Source: an uncultured Rikenellaceae bacterium (GTDB lineage: Bacteria; Bacteroidota; Bacteroidia; Bacteroidales; Rikenellaceae). Taken from it: a stretch of 64,000 bases of DNA. Both the position numbers and the translations under genes were made by a program. The stretch spans positions 1 through 64,000 of the forward strand of contig CALVFY010000002.1 in assembly GCA_944326945.1 (NCBI GenBank), written 5' to 3'. Positions within the stretch are counted from its first letter, which is position 1, and every line of letters begins with the position of its first letter. The notes under the pieces were generated by a model. That model saw only the letters and a list, made by a program, of their open reading frames with translations. It made no database searches and was not told where the DNA came from. Positions 17,358-26,616 of this stretch are shown here, one piece after another.

Positions 17358-17789
17358 ATGAATAAGATTGTATTGTCATGTTTGGCCGTAAGCGCAGTGC
17401 TTTTTATCTCAGCCGTAAGCGCCGACAATAAAAAAGGAGAGACTGTAAATTTGCCGGAGTGTTGCTGTGGGGATTGTGACTGTCGCGACTGCCGGTGCGA
17501 TGTGGGTTGCTTCGAGTGTAGGGGATGCCGCAATATGTACGACTGTCACCAGGATTGTCGTGTGAATGACAGCATTACATTCTACAGACACGGTTACTGC
17601 TGCGATTACCATTATCGTGCCGATAAACGGCGGTATTACCGCAACCATCGCAGCCATCATTACGCCCGTCACTATTATGGGCGTTGTTGCGACGTATATC
17701 CCAGCGATTACAAGGATCGCGGGCGATATATTCAAGACGATACGTCACCATATCGTTACGGCCGTCGGGGCGGATGCTGCGGACGATGA
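17358..17789 (+). CDS. Secreted cysteine- and histidine-rich protein
   Basis: A 143-residue protein with a signal peptide (VLSCLAVSAVLFISAVSA). Its mature part has 18 cysteines, twelve of them packed between about residues 35 and 73 in short C-x-C and C-x-x-C steps (ECCCGDCDCRDCRCDVGC). A Tyr/His/Arg-rich segment follows (HYRADKRRYYRNHRSHHYAR), then more CC pairs up to the C-terminal GGCCGR. I know no family match. Cysteine density at this level suggests metal binding (metallothionein-like) or heavy disulfide bonding in the periplasm or outside. It starts 127 bases after the PepSY-type gene and is followed by a strong hairpin. Low complexity also leaves room for a structural envelope role. 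Confidence 0.7.
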   Translation: MNKIVLSCLAVSAVLFISAVSADNKKGETVNLPECCCGDCDCRDCRCDVGCFECRGCRNMYDCHQDCRVNDSITFYRHGYCCDYHYRADKRRYYRNHRSHHYARHYYGRCCDVYPSDYKDRGRYIQDDTSPYRYGRRGGCCGR

Positions 17790-17953
17790 AATCCTCTCCG
17801 AGAAAGGATCAATCATCTTCCAAAATGATAAAACCGTGAAAAGACTTTTTTGGCAGTCTTGATGGATTAAAGTGGCGTTCGACAAAAATGGAAGGTGGAC
17901 AAAAGTTCAATCTGCTCGATATCGACGACTGACATGCCTTATTGCTGATATGG

Positions 17954-17986
17954 GGAAGTGCGGCAAAACTATTTTGCCGCACTTCC
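17954..17986. terminator. Perfect 15-bp hairpin after the Cys-rich gene
   Basis: GGAAGTGCGGCAAAA and its exact complement surround a 3-base CTA loop. The inner A/T part supplies a T-tract in either direction, so it can terminate the Cys-rich transcript and back up the tRNA-Lys terminator on the other strand. Confidence 0.7.
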
Positions 17987-17997
17987 ATTATTGTCCA

Positions 17998-18038
17998 AAA
18001 AAAGAAAAAACCTTGACAATCGTTTGATTATCAAGGTT
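17998..18038 (-). terminator. Intrinsic terminator of tRNA-Lys
   Basis: On the minus strand AACCTTGA and TCAAGGTT form the outer stem (18009-18038), extended by GATT/AATC around an AAAC loop. A T-rich tract (complement of 17998-18010) follows, a classical rho-independent stop about 16 bases after the tRNA end. Confidence 0.75.
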
Positions 18039-18054
18039 CCATTCTGGTGATTGC

Positions 18055-18130
18055 TGGTGGATCGTCAGGGGCTCGAACCCTGGACCCCAACATTAAGAGT
18101 GTCGTGCTCTACCAGCTGAGCTAACGATCC
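18055..18130 (-). tRNA. tRNA-Lys (CTT)
   Basis: A full cloverleaf can be folded by eye. The acceptor GGATCGT pairs with ACGATCC, the D arm is GCTC-AGCTGGTA-GAGC, and the anticodon arm is CGACA-CTCTTAA-TGTTG with anticodon CTT. The variable loop is GGGTC and the T arm is CAGGG-TTCGAGC-CCCTG. CCA is encoded (18055-18057). It has its own promoter and terminator and forms a single-gene unit. Confidence 0.95.
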
Positions 18131-18176
18131 ATCCTTTGTGGCTGCAAAAAGATCATGTGATCTTCGATAGCGGTTG

Positions 18177-18207
18177 CAAAGGTAGCTATTTTCGGACTAT
18201 TTCCAAA
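18177..18207 (-). promoter_or_regulatory. Bacteroidota-type promoter of tRNA-Lys
   Basis: On the minus strand a -33 TTTG (18204-18207) and a -7 TACCTTTG (18177-18184) are separated by 19 bases, matching the TTTG / TAnnTTTG consensus. The -7 box lies about 46 bases before the tRNA 5' end. Confidence 0.75.
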
Positions 18208-18241
18208 TTTTTCAAAGGAAAAATTCACCGAAAAAAACGGA

Positions 18242-19474
18242 CTATTCGTATTCGCCCGATTTGAGCATGGCCACCTCTCGCGGTGTCAGGAAACGCCAGG
18301 CTCCACGTTTCAGACTTTTTTTGGTGAGTCCTGCGAAATACACCCGATCGAGTTTCTGTACCTTATAGCCGAAATGTTCGAAAATACGACGTACGATACG
18401 GTTGCGTCCCGAGTGGATTTCTATGCCGATCTCCTTATGATTTTCTTTGACATAACTGATCTCGTCGGCATAGATATGCCCGTCTTCCAGATCAATGCCT
18501 TCGGCGATTTGTTCCATGTCGGCTTTGGTGAGAGGTTTGTCGAGCGATACCTGGTAGATTTTCTTTTTGGAATAGGAGGGGTGGGTGAGCCGTTTGGTCA
18601 GATCGCCGTCGTTGGTGATCAGAAGCACGCCTACGCTGTTCTTGTCCAGGCGTCCCACGGGATAGACTCTCTCCGTACAAGCTCCTTTAACCAGATCCAT
18701 CACGGTTTTATCGGCATGAGGATCGTCCAATGTGGTGACGAATCCTTTGGGTTTGTTCATCAGAATGTACACTTTTTTCTCTCCGTGCACGATGCTGTCG
18801 TTGAAACGAACCTCGTCATTGGGAGATACCTTGCTGCCGAGTTCGGTGACTACGACTCCATTCACGGTGACCACTCCGGCAAGGATGAAGTTGTCGGCTT
18901 CCCGTCGCGAACACAGGCCCGACATGGCTAGAAATCGGTTCAGACGGATAGGCTTATCCTGTTGAGGTGCGGCGAATTTAGGATACTCCTTGGTGCGTTT
19001 TTCGGAACGGTTTCCTTCGTTTCTTTTTCTCCACCCGTTGTTCTTGGACCGGTTACCATACGGTTTGGCCGGGTGTTCGGAGTCGCCGTTTTCTCGGTAG
19101 GACTCTTTTCTGGTGTCTTTGCGGAAATCGAAGTTTCTCGAGAAGTCTCTCTCCCGATTCTGATCTCGGGTGGGTTTATGAGGGTTGCTTCCCCGGGAGG
19201 AGGAGGGGGTGTTGTCCCGGAGACGATTGTCTTTCGTGAAATTAGGATTGAATGAATGACGAGTACTCTCGGACGATGTTTGCCCAGAACGAGCCGGACG
19301 AGTGTCTCTCGAGATGCGTTCGACGCGTTTGACACCGGTACGAGTCCGCTTTCCTTTCGCAAAAGCGGTGGTACTTGTCTGGAGACGGTCTGAATCTTCC
19401 CGACGGAGGCCGTCCTGATTCCGTTCCCCGTGATTGGAGGTGCGGGGATTTTCTTTCGGATTAAATGTTTTCAT
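18242..19474 (-). CDS. RsuA/RluB-family rRNA pseudouridine synthase with long basic N-terminal tail
   Basis: A 410-residue protein. An S4 RNA-binding domain starts near residue 176 (IRLNRFLAMSGLCSRREADN). The synthase core follows, with the catalytic aspartate D277 in GRLDKNSVGVLL, and the domain ends in IHSGRNRIVRRIFEHFGY. These enzymes isomerise a uridine in 16S or 23S rRNA. The first roughly 170 residues are unusual: low-complexity Arg, Asn, Ser and Lys with no fold, likely an RNA-binding tail. Bacterial members are usually 230-290 residues. The ATG at 19474 is chosen over an upstream TTG. A TACCTTTG -7 box lies 28 bases upstream of the start codon. Confidence 0.9.
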   Translation of the reverse strand: MKTFNPKENPRTSNHGERNQDGLRREDSDRLQTSTTAFAKGKRTRTGVKRVERISRDTRPARSGQTSSESTRHSFNPNFTKDNRLRDNTPSSSRGSNPHKPTRDQNRERDFSRNFDFRKDTRKESYRENGDSEHPAKPYGNRSKNNGWRKRNEGNRSEKRTKEYPKFAAPQQDKPIRLNRFLAMSGLCSRREADNFILAGVVTVNGVVVTELGSKVSPNDEVRFNDSIVHGEKKVYILMNKPKGFVTTLDDPHADKTVMDLVKGACTERVYPVGRLDKNSVGVLLITNDGDLTKRLTHPSYSKKKIYQVSLDKPLTKADMEQIAEGIDLEDGHIYADEISYVKENHKEIGIEIHSGRNRIVRRIFEHFGYKVQKLDRVYFAGLTKKSLKRGAWRFLTPREVAMLKSGEYE

Positions 19475-19501
19475 GATAAACGGTTGTTTATTAAAAGTTG
19501 T

Positions 19502-19509
19502 CAAAGGTA
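19502..19509 (-). promoter_or_regulatory. Candidate -7 promoter box for the pseudouridine synthase
   Basis: Minus-strand TACCTTTG, 28 bases before the start codon. No good TTTG was found at the -33 position, so confidence is limited. Confidence 0.4.
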
Positions 19510-19522
19510 AGGTTTATTTTGG

Positions 19523-19530
19523 TATATTTG
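19523..19530 (+). promoter_or_regulatory. Candidate -7 promoter box for the PatB-like lyase
   Basis: TATATTTG, 38 bases before ATG 19569, with only a weak GTTG at the -33 place. It lies back to back with the minus-strand box at 19502-19509, as expected for divergent genes. Confidence 0.4.
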
Positions 19531-19568
19531 CCTACGTTTCGTTTTAATTCTCAATTTACGTGCCTGTT

Positions 19569-20753
19569 ATGAAGTATGATTTCGATCGAAAGGTTGTTCG
19601 GGAGGGAAGTCGTTGTGAAAAATATGACAGTAGGAAGGAGATTTTCGGCCGGGCCGATGTGATTCCTCTGTGGGTGGCCGACATGGATTTCGAGGTGGCT
19701 CCGTTTATTACGGAGGCCATTTTGCGTCGGGCGTCGCATCCTGTGTACGGATATGAATTCCGGGGAAAGTCGTTTTATGAATCGGCAGTGGAATGGATGG
19801 CCCGTCGTCATGGATGGACCACGCAGCCCGAATGGATGAGTTTTACGCCGGGTGTCGTGTCGGGACTGGTGTGTGCGATGCGTGCCGTGACCGCAGAAGG
19901 AGATGGGGTGGTGATTCAACCTCCCGTGTACCCTCCGTTTGCGCGGGTTACCAGATCCAACGGACGGCAGTTGGTCGAGAATCCGCTGCGGGAGACGCCC
20001 AATGGATATGAGATGGATTTTGAGGATCTGGACCGTAAGTTGGCAGGGGCGAAGGCACTGCTTTTCTGTAATCCTCAGAATCCGACGGGACGGGTATTTA
20101 CCCGTGAAGAACTGGAACGGGTGGGTGAATTGTGTGTCAAACACGATGTGATTCTGATCTCCGACGAGATTCATTGCGATTTGATACAGTCTCCGCATAG
20201 ACATGTTCATATTGCCTCTCTGTCCGAGGAGGTGGCCCGTCGGACGATCACTTTGGTGGCCCCCAGCAAGACATTCAATACGGCCGGTTTGTCGACATCG
20301 CTGGCGGTGATACCCGACGATTCGTTGCGTTGTCGTTTCCGGGCCGAGTTCGACAAGATACACATTGACCAGGGGAATGCTTTCGGGACGGCTGCTCTCG
20401 AGGCTGCATACACTTATGGCGATGAGTGGTTGGATCAGCTGTTGGACTATGTGCGGGGCAACATGGAATATGTAGTGGAATTTCTCGGACGGAATTTGCC
20501 TTCGGTGAAGACCCGATTGAGCGAAGGAACCTATATGATGTGGCTCGATTTCCGGAGCTGGGGGCTTACGGCCGATGATTTATGGCATTTTTTGGTTTTC
20601 GATGCGGGATTGGGATTGAACGACGGAGCCCGCTTTGGTACCGGAGGCGAATGTTTCATGCGGATCAATCTGGCCACACGTCATGCCGTGGTAGAGCAGG
20701 CTCTGTCACAGTTGCTGGCGGCTTGTGAGAAACGGGGGATCGGATTGGAATAG
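19569..20753 (+). CDS. MalY/PatB-family PLP-dependent C-S lyase (cystathionine beta-lyase type)
   Basis: A 394-residue fold-type I PLP enzyme. Signature parts are the substrate-side ADMDFEVAPFI, NPQNPTGRVFTREEL, the cofactor aspartate D199 in SDEIHCDLI and the Schiff-base lysine K234 in APSKTFNTAGL. The lysine context and SDEIHCDL are typical of PatB/MalY lyases, which cleave cystathionine or cysteine to a thiol, pyruvate and ammonia. An aminotransferase role is less likely. The ATG at 19569 is preferred to a GTG at 19560. It stands alone, divergent from the pseudouridine synthase and convergent with the methyltransferase. Confidence 0.9.
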   Translation: MKYDFDRKVVREGSRCEKYDSRKEIFGRADVIPLWVADMDFEVAPFITEAILRRASHPVYGYEFRGKSFYESAVEWMARRHGWTTQPEWMSFTPGVVSGLVCAMRAVTAEGDGVVIQPPVYPPFARVTRSNGRQLVENPLRETPNGYEMDFEDLDRKLAGAKALLFCNPQNPTGRVFTREELERVGELCVKHDVILISDEIHCDLIQSPHRHVHIASLSEEVARRTITLVAPSKTFNTAGLSTSLAVIPDDSLRCRFRAEFDKIHIDQGNAFGTAALEAAYTYGDEWLDQLLDYVRGNMEYVVEFLGRNLPSVKTRLSEGTYMMWLDFRSWGLTADDLWHFLVFDAGLGLNDGARFGTGGECFMRINLATRHAVVEQALSQLLAACEKRGIGLE

Positions 20754-20801
20754 AATAGAATCCTTTGACAGGATAAACAGATAAAGGGAAGACGAACAGG
20801 T

Positions 20802-21572
20802 CTATTTTTCGGCAATGAAATAGAGATCGAAGCAGTGGTCGTCGGCCGGGGCGAAGAAATAGTCGTCCATGGCTATGGTGGAGGTAAGTTTCCGGTTGTC
20901 GACCAACAGTCTGCGGCGATTCATGCGATTGAGGATGTCGTACGGGATTTTCAGCATCCAACGCGGAAGAATGTATTGGAGTCTCAATACGTCGAATCGG
21001 GTGATGTTTTCCACCGATTTCTTGTTTTTTGCATAGTACTCCATCACCTTGTCGCTGCCGAACACTCCTTGGGCATCTATTTGATTGAAGTGGCTGCCGA
21101 TCAGATTCTTGAATTCATCCACGGTGTATTCTCTCACGTGCCAGGGATTGCGCGTAAGAGACATTTTTTTGTTCGGAGTCGAGACGATCAGTTTTCCTCC
21201 CGGTTTCAATACACGGTAGATTTCGCGCACGAAACAGAAATCGTCTTTGATGTGCTCGATCACCTGGAAAGTGATGACGAAGTCGAAACTGTTGGATGCG
21301 ATTCCTTTCAGAGGCGGGACAACCATTTTATGGAATTCGACATTGCTGTATCCCGACAGGTCCACTCTCGGTTCGAATTTGTCGAGGGTGAAGAAACTTT
21401 TTGCATGGGGAGATATGATCGAGATTCCGTAGCCGCTGCCCGTACCGATTTCCAGTACATTGCCCCCGACCAGTTCAGCAGCCCGATGGTAGGCCAATAG
21501 CGATCGTTGGAATACGTAATTGTCCGAAATGTCCTGTTGCGACACACGTTCTGCGCTCTGGATGGTTCTCAT
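20802..21572 (-). CDS. Class I SAM-dependent methyltransferase
   Basis: A 256-residue cytoplasmic protein with the Rossmann-type SAM site VLEIGTGSGYGISIIS (motif I), an acidic residue ending strand 2 (FTLDKFEP), FDFVITFQVIEHIKDD (post II) and LKPGGKLIVSTPNK (motif IV). The LKPGG hallmark is that of the UbiE/COQ5-like Methyltransf_11 group. The substrate is unknown. It starts three bases after the stop of the CvfB-like gene, so the two are one operon. The last 70 residues (RRLLVDNRKLTSTI) are not in the core domain and may define the substrate. Confidence 0.88.
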   Translation of the reverse strand: MRTIQSAERVSQQDISDNYVFQRSLLAYHRAAELVGGNVLEIGTGSGYGISIISPHAKSFFTLDKFEPRVDLSGYSNVEFHKMVVPPLKGIASNSFDFVITFQVIEHIKDDFCFVREIYRVLKPGGKLIVSTPNKKMSLTRNPWHVREYTVDEFKNLIGSHFNQIDAQGVFGSDKVMEYYAKNKKSVENITRFDVLRLQYILPRWMLKIPYDILNRMNRRRLLVDNRKLTSTIAMDDYFFAPADDHCFDLYFIAEK

Positions 21573-21575
21573 TGT

Positions 21576-22418
21576 CTATTTTTTGTTCGTTAATCGAGTC
21601 GAGGTTCCGTCGGTTTCCACTTCTCCCCGTTTGAGCAGATAACCCAGAGATCGTTTGAATACTTTCTTGCTCATCCGAATTGCTGCGGCGATCATTTCCG
21701 GAGAGCTGTCGTCGCCCAGGGGAATATTTCCTCCGGCATGACGGATGATCTCCAGCAGCCGCTCGGCCGAGTGACGTACTTCGTCGAATCCCTCCTGTTG
21801 GAGGCTGAGGTCCACGCGGTGGTCCGGGGTGATTTTACGCACGTAAGCCGTTGTTTTTTCGCCGATGGCGACCGGGCGGAATAATTGGTTGCGATAGAGC
21901 ATTCCCCAATGGCGGTTGTCGATCACTGCACGATAGCCCAGCGGAGTCTCTGTCGCGATGAGAATCGAAACCTGTTGACGGGGGTTCAGATTCAATGATT
22001 CATTGGATATGAATCCGTTGAGGCGGGCGGAGGCTACGGTTCGACCCGTGACGTTGTCCCGGTAGAGAAATACCACGTAACTCTTGCCGGCCTGCATTGG
22101 GGTATTCTGGTTGCGATTGGGAACAAAAAGATCTTTGCCTTGCAGTCCCCACTCCAGAAAGGCCCCGTGAATGGTTTTGTCCACCACTTTCAGATAAGCT
22201 GTCTCGCCGACAACGGCCAGCGGATGTTCGGTGGTAGCCACCAGACGGTCTTCCGAATCGTGATAGAGAAACACCTCTTTCGCGTCACCCGGTTTATCGG
22301 CCAGGGAGACATGCCGATTGGGCAGAAGTACCTCGGCTCCTTCCTCGTCGGCGAGATAGAGGCCGTGATCCGATATGCGACTGACGGTAAGTGTTTGGTA
22401 ACTGCCTGCCTGTAACAT
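21576..22418 (-). CDS. CvfB-like S1 RNA-binding protein
   Basis: A 280-residue protein built of successive S1-like OB domains, for example LTVSRISDHGLYLADEEGAE at the N-terminus and TAYLKVVDKTIHGAFLEWGL in the middle. It ends in a winged-helix domain (SPEMIAAAIRMSKKVFKRSL, then GYLLKRGEVE). This order matches the CvfB / YitL family of RNA-binding regulators known from Firmicutes and common in Bacteroidota. The ATG at 22418 is preferred to an upstream TTG. It is the first gene of a two-gene operon with the methyltransferase. The target RNAs are unknown. Confidence 0.88.
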   Translation of the reverse strand: MLQAGSYQTLTVSRISDHGLYLADEEGAEVLLPNRHVSLADKPGDAKEVFLYHDSEDRLVATTEHPLAVVGETAYLKVVDKTIHGAFLEWGLQGKDLFVPNRNQNTPMQAGKSYVVFLYRDNVTGRTVASARLNGFISNESLNLNPRQQVSILIATETPLGYRAVIDNRHWGMLYRNQLFRPVAIGEKTTAYVRKITPDHRVDLSLQQEGFDEVRHSAERLLEIIRHAGGNIPLGDDSSPEMIAAAIRMSKKVFKRSLGYLLKRGEVETDGTSTRLTNKK

Positions 22419-22436
22419 TTTGTTCCGCGTAATTTT

Positions 22437-22778
22437 TTGCAAAGGTACTTAATTTATCAGGAGAAACCGCTATCTTTACCCGAAATAATTCGATCGTGTC
22501 ACTCAGAACACTCGTTCAGACCGATATCATGTGGGGAAGATGCCTCCGAAAACAGAAAACCTCTGACGGAAACATTGTCAGGGGAGAGGAGTGATCCCTG
22601 GGTGCTCTGCTATGCAGGGGATTCAGCGGTTGTGGATTTCATGGGGAAGGTCATGGTGGCGGCGCAGGAAGAGATTCCGGCGATCGTTACCGCCGTACTC
22701 GAGAAAGAGCCTTTGATTCATTTTCGGGAGAAGTTTCCGGCCTATCTGGATGCGGACGATTTTATGCCGCAATGGTGA
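22437..22778 (+). pseudogene. Doubtful short frame, possibly a gene remnant
   Basis: An open frame of 113 codons with only a TTG start, overlapping the CvfB upstream region. Its last 60 codons (WVLCYAGDSAVVDFMGKVM, then a helical tail ending DADDFMPQW) have protein-like composition. The first half does not, and a different frame carries MWGRCLRKQKTSDGNIVRGE, so a frameshifted remnant is possible. I recognise no family. A real gene could begin at the internal ATG near 22641 and make about 45 residues. Confidence 0.3.
22440..22447 (-). promoter_or_regulatory. Candidate -7 promoter box for the CvfB-like operon
   Basis: Minus-strand TACCTTTG, 22 bases before ATG 22418. It is the same box as upstream of tRNA-Lys and panB. 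The -33 element is not clear. Confidence 0.4.
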
Positions 22779-22886
22779 TCTGTTTTTTTGTTGGTATTCA
22801 ATGGGTAATGAATTTCGCTTGTTGAAATATAGGTGAGATATGCAGAATAATTCGTATCTTTACGCGCTTATTTTATAAGGCGAGTT

Positions 22887-23780
22887 ATGAAATATTGTTT
22901 TTGCTTATTGATATCGCTATTCCTCTCGGCAGGATGGTTGCCGGCTCAGAATCTGTTTCCCCAGGCCATGGTTCCCGTGTTGCCCGAAACATTGGAATTT
23001 GCCGGCGAAGAGGTGCCGCTCGATCGTTTCGATACCCGGGAGAGTCTTCAGAGGGAACTCTCCGTGACGATGTATATGCATTCGCGGACGATCTATGCGT
23101 TGATGCGTACCACTCGTTATTTCCCGATTATCGAGCCTATTCTGAAGAAGAACGGGGTTCCGGTCGATTTTAAATATCTCTGTATGGCAGAAAGCGGACT
23201 TAATCCCGAGGTGCGTTCTCCGGCCGGGGCGGCCGGTTTGTGGCAGCTCATGCCGGCTGTGGGGCGGAGTTATGGCATGGAAGTGGGCCGGGGCGTGGAC
23301 GAACGATATCATATCGAAATGGCTACGGAAGCGGCCTGCCGTCATTTGAAGGAGTCCTACGAGCGGTTCGGATCGTGGACATTGGCTGCGGCGGCCTATA
23401 ATCTGGGCCTTACGGGGGTGGCGACACGACTCGAAAAACAGGGTGTAACCAGCTATTACGATGCGTTTTTCCCGGAGGAGACCCTGCGTTACGTGTTTCG
23501 GATTCTGTCATTGAAGCTGATTGCGGAACATCCTCTTCGTTATGGTTTTCTGATCGAGGAGGAGGATTATCTGGCTCCGTTCGATCAGTATCGGGAGACC
23601 ACGGCTCGGGGTCATAAAATAGACTGGGCGGCCTTTGCCCGTGCCCAGGGGACCAATTATAAGATGTTGCGGGCATACAATCCCTGGATACGGGATTATG
23701 AGAGTCAGAATCCGTCCGGGCGTGTTTATACGGTGCGTATTCCGCTCGAGGGGACAGAAAAACAAGAGGGGACGAAGTGA
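22887..23780 (+). CDS. MltD-like lytic transglycosylase (SLT domain)
   Basis: A 297-residue secreted murein hydrolase. A signal peptide ends near WLPAQ. The SLT domain covers about residues 80-220, with catalytic glutamate E102 in [19 protein letters not shown] followed by LWQLMP, then [12 protein letters not shown]. It cleaves the MurNAc-GlcNAc bond in peptidoglycan and forms 1,6-anhydro ends. MltD proteins often carry C-terminal LysM repeats; here the tail ([14 protein letters not shown]) holds only one LysM-like remnant. Its stop TGA overlaps the GTG start of uvrA. A TATCTTTA box at 22855-22862 lies 24 bases before the ATG. Confidence 0.88.
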   Translation: MKYCFCLLISLFLSAGWLPAQNLFPQAMVPVLPETLEFAGEEVPLDRFDTRESLQRELSVTMYMHSRTIYALMRTTRYFPIIEPILKKNGVPVDFKYLCMAESGLNPEVRSPAGAAGLWQLMPAVGRSYGMEVGRGVDERYHIEMATEAACRHLKESYERFGSWTLAAAAYNLGLTGVATRLEKQGVTSYYDAFFPEETLRYVFRILSLKLIAEHPLRYGFLIEEEDYLAPFDQYRETTARGHKIDWAAFARAQGTNYKMLRAYNPWIRDYESQNPSGRVYTVRIPLEGTEKQEGTK

Positions 23781-26605
23781 AAGAGGAGAAGATAAAAATA
23801 TTGGGCGCACGCGTCCACAATCTGAAGAATATCGATCTGGAGATTCCTCGCGACAAATTGGTCGTCATTACGGGTCTTTCCGGATCGGGCAAGTCGTCGC
23901 TGGCTTTCGACACGATCTATGCCGAAGGACAACGCCGGTATATGGAGACTCTGTCGACCTATGCACGCCAATTTGTGGGGTCGATGGAGCGTCCCGATGT
24001 GGACAAGATCACGGGGCTGAGTCCGGTGGTGGCGATCGAGCAGAAGACGACCAACAAGAATCCCCGTTCGACGGTGGGAACCGTTACGGAGATCAACGAT
24101 TTCCTGCGTCTGCTCTATGCGCGGGCATCTAAGGCCTATTCTCCGGTGACGGGCGAGGAGATGGTGCATTATACCGACGATCAGATCGTGGAGTTGATCC
24201 TGAAGAATTTCCCGGGACGGAAACTGGCTCTGCTCGCACCCGTAGTGAAAGGGCGTAAGGGACATTATCGGGAACTTTTCGAGTCGTTTCTGAAAAAAGG
24301 GTATCTCTATGCCCGGATCGACGATGAGATTCGGGAAATAGCCTCGGGTATGCGGCTCGATCGTTACAAAATACACCATATCGATCTGGTGGTGGATCGG
24401 TTGATCGTGAGCGAGGATTCGCGCGACCGTCTGGTCAAGAGTCTCCAGGAGACGATGCGGCAGGGGAAAGGCACAATGATCGTGTATGACTACGACACGA
24501 AGGCTTCCCGTTTTTACAGTCGTCACCTGATGTGTCCCACCACGGGCATTGCCTTCAACGAGCCTGCCCCCCATACCTTTTCGTTCAACTCTCCGCAGGG
24601 AGCCTGTCCTCATTGCAACGGTCTGGGCGAGGAGGTGGTTTTCGATCGAGGAAAGATCATTCCCGATCCGAAAAAGAGTATCCGTGAGGGAGCCATCGAG
24701 CCGATCGGCAGGTATCGCAACAATCGACTCTTCGCGCTGCTGGAAACATTGGGCAAACGATATGATTTTACACTGGACGATCCCGTAGAGACTCTTTCCG
24801 AAGAGGCCCTGGGAGCCATTATCAACGGTGATTCGGAGCCGCTTACGATCGATACCCGGGAGTTTGCTCTGGCCGGAGGCAACAATATGGCTTCGTGGGA
24901 CGGAGTGGCCGATTACATCGGACAGTTGGAAGAGGACAGTTCCAGTGGCAGGGGAGACAAGTGGAAAGAGCAATTCGTGGCACGCCGTACTTGTAGTGTG
25001 TGCGGGGGGACACGTTTGAAGAAAGAGGCGCTTCAGTTTCGGATCGACGGCAAGAATATTGCCGAGGTGTGTGCCATGAGTATCGACGGATTTTCGGAGT
25101 GGATAGTCGATCTTGAGGATCGGCTTACGGATCGGGAACGTCGTATCGGCCATGAAATCATTAAGGAGATTCGGGAACGGCTCCATTTTCTGGTGGATGT
25201 GGGGTTGGGATATCTCTCCCTGAGCCGGGCTTCGCGAACGCTTTCGGGCGGCGAAAGCCAACGCATTCGGCTCGCCACACAGATCGGTTCGAAACTCGTG
25301 AACGTATTGTATATCCTGGACGAACCCAGTATCGGATTGCATCAGCGGGACAATCAGAAGTTGATCCGCAGTCTGCAGGATTTGCGTGATGCGGGTAATT
25401 CGGTGATTGTGGTCGAACATGACGAGGAGATGATCCGCAGTGCCGATTACATTGTGGATGTAGGTCCGAAGGCAGGTCGCAAGGGAGGTTATGTGGTAGC
25501 GGCGGGCCGACTCGACGATATTCTGAAGTCCGATTCCATTACGGCCGATTATCTTTGTGGCCGTCGTCGGATCGAGGTGCCGGCCGGGCGTCGTGCAGGC
25601 AACGGGAACAAATTGACCGTACGAGGTGCCAGAGGAAACAATCTGAAGAATGTGACGGTCGATTTCCCGTTGGGATGTATGATTTGTGTGACGGGGGTGA
25701 GTGGCAGCGGTAAATCGACTCTGGTGAATGCCACATTGAGGCCCTATTTGAGCCAACATCTCTATCGTTCGTTCGAATCGCCTTTGGCGTGTGACGGGGT
25801 GGATGGAATCGAACATGTCGATAAACTGGTTGTGGTGGATCAGTCGCCGATCGGTCGTACGCCTCGTAGTAACCCGGTCACCTACTCAGGGGTGTTTTCG
25901 GATATTCGCAAGCTGTTCGAGTCTACGCCCGATGCCAAGACGCGCGGATTCAAGGCAGGCCGATTCTCTTTCAATGTGAAGGGCGGACGATGCGAAGAGT
26001 GTCGGGGGGCAGGTGTGCAGACGCTGGAGATGAATTTTCTGCCGGATGTATATGTTCGCTGTAAGGCTTGCGGCGGCAAACGTTACAACCGGGAGACGCT
26101 CGAGGTGAAATATAAGGGCAAGAGCATCAATGATGTGCTGGATATGACGGTCAACATGGCCGTAGAGTTTTTCGAGAACATTCCTGCGATCTACACCAAA
26201 CTCAAAGCCATACAGGATGTGGGACTGGGGTATCTGACGCTCGGACAACCCTGTACGACTCTGTCGGGAGGGGAGAGTCAGCGGATCAAACTCTCTTCGG
26301 AACTGGCCAAACGCGATACGGGGAGCACGCTTTATATCCTGGACGAGCCCACAACGGGGCTTCATTTCGAGGATATCCGGCTGTTGTTGGGGGTACTCGA
26401 TAAATTGGTGGAGCGGGGCAATACGGTGATTGTGATCGAGCATAATCTGGACGTGGTGAAGGTTGCCGACTATTTGATTGATATCGGGCCCGAGGGGGGG
26501 GCCGGCGGAGGGCGTATAGTCGCAACCGGTACGCCCGAAGAGGTCGCCGAAGTCAGGGAAAGTTACACGGGACATTACCTGAAACCGCTTTTGATTCAGA
26601 AATAA
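23777..26605 (+). CDS. uvrA: Excinuclease ABC subunit A
   Basis: A 942-residue DNA damage sensor for nucleotide excision repair, of normal length. Two ABC modules are seen: Walker [10 protein letters not shown] near residues 33-41 and again at GVSGSGKST, with signatures [12 protein letters not shown] and [12 protein letters not shown]. The second zinc module is intact (CEECRGAG and CKACGGKR). The first keeps only one of two N-terminal cysteines: MCPTTG stands where many UvrA have CPxCG, although CPHCNGLG follows. This may be a lineage trait. The start is GTG 23777, inside the stop of the transglycosylase gene (GTGA), so translation is probably coupled. Confidence 0.97.
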   Translation: MKEEKIKILGARVHNLKNIDLEIPRDKLVVITGLSGSGKSSLAFDTIYAEGQRRYMETLSTYARQFVGSMERPDVDKITGLSPVVAIEQKTTNKNPRSTVGTVTEINDFLRLLYARASKAYSPVTGEEMVHYTDDQIVELILKNFPGRKLALLAPVVKGRKGHYRELFESFLKKGYLYARIDDEIREIASGMRLDRYKIHHIDLVVDRLIVSEDSRDRLVKSLQETMRQGKGTMIVYDYDTKASRFYSRHLMCPTTGIAFNEPAPHTFSFNSPQGACPHCNGLGEEVVFDRGKIIPDPKKSIREGAIEPIGRYRNNRLFALLETLGKRYDFTLDDPVETLSEEALGAIINGDSEPLTIDTREFALAGGNNMASWDGVADYIGQLEEDSSSGRGDKWKEQFVARRTCSVCGGTRLKKEALQFRIDGKNIAEVCAMSIDGFSEWIVDLEDRLTDRERRIGHEIIKEIRERLHFLVDVGLGYLSLSRASRTLSGGESQRIRLATQIGSKLVNVLYILDEPSIGLHQRDNQKLIRSLQDLRDAGNSVIVVEHDEEMIRSADYIVDVGPKAGRKGGYVVAAGRLDDILKSDSITADYLCGRRRIEVPAGRRAGNGNKLTVRGARGNNLKNVTVDFPLGCMICVTGVSGSGKSTLVNATLRPYLSQHLYRSFESPLACDGVDGIEHVDKLVVVDQSPIGRTPRSNPVTYSGVFSDIRKLFESTPDAKTRGFKAGRFSFNVKGGRCEECRGAGVQTLEMNFLPDVYVRCKACGGKRYNRETLEVKYKGKSINDVLDMTVNMAVEFFENIPAIYTKLKAIQDVGLGYLTLGQPCTTLSGGESQRIKLSSELAKRDTGSTLYILDEPTTGLHFEDIRLLLGVLDKLVERGNTVIVIEHNLDVVKVADYLIDIGPEGGAGGGRIVATGTPEEVAEVRESYTGHYLKPLLIQK

Positions 26606-26616
26606 TAGGCTGATAA

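Noticed and set aside
17880-17940. Tiny frame MEGGQKFNLLDIDD after the Cys-rich gene
   Set aside because: Only 14 codons, with no supporting signal beyond a start codon; possibly a remnant.
23726-25816. Minus-strand frame of 696 codons opposite uvrA
   Set aside because: Antisense to the highly conserved uvrA, with no motif.
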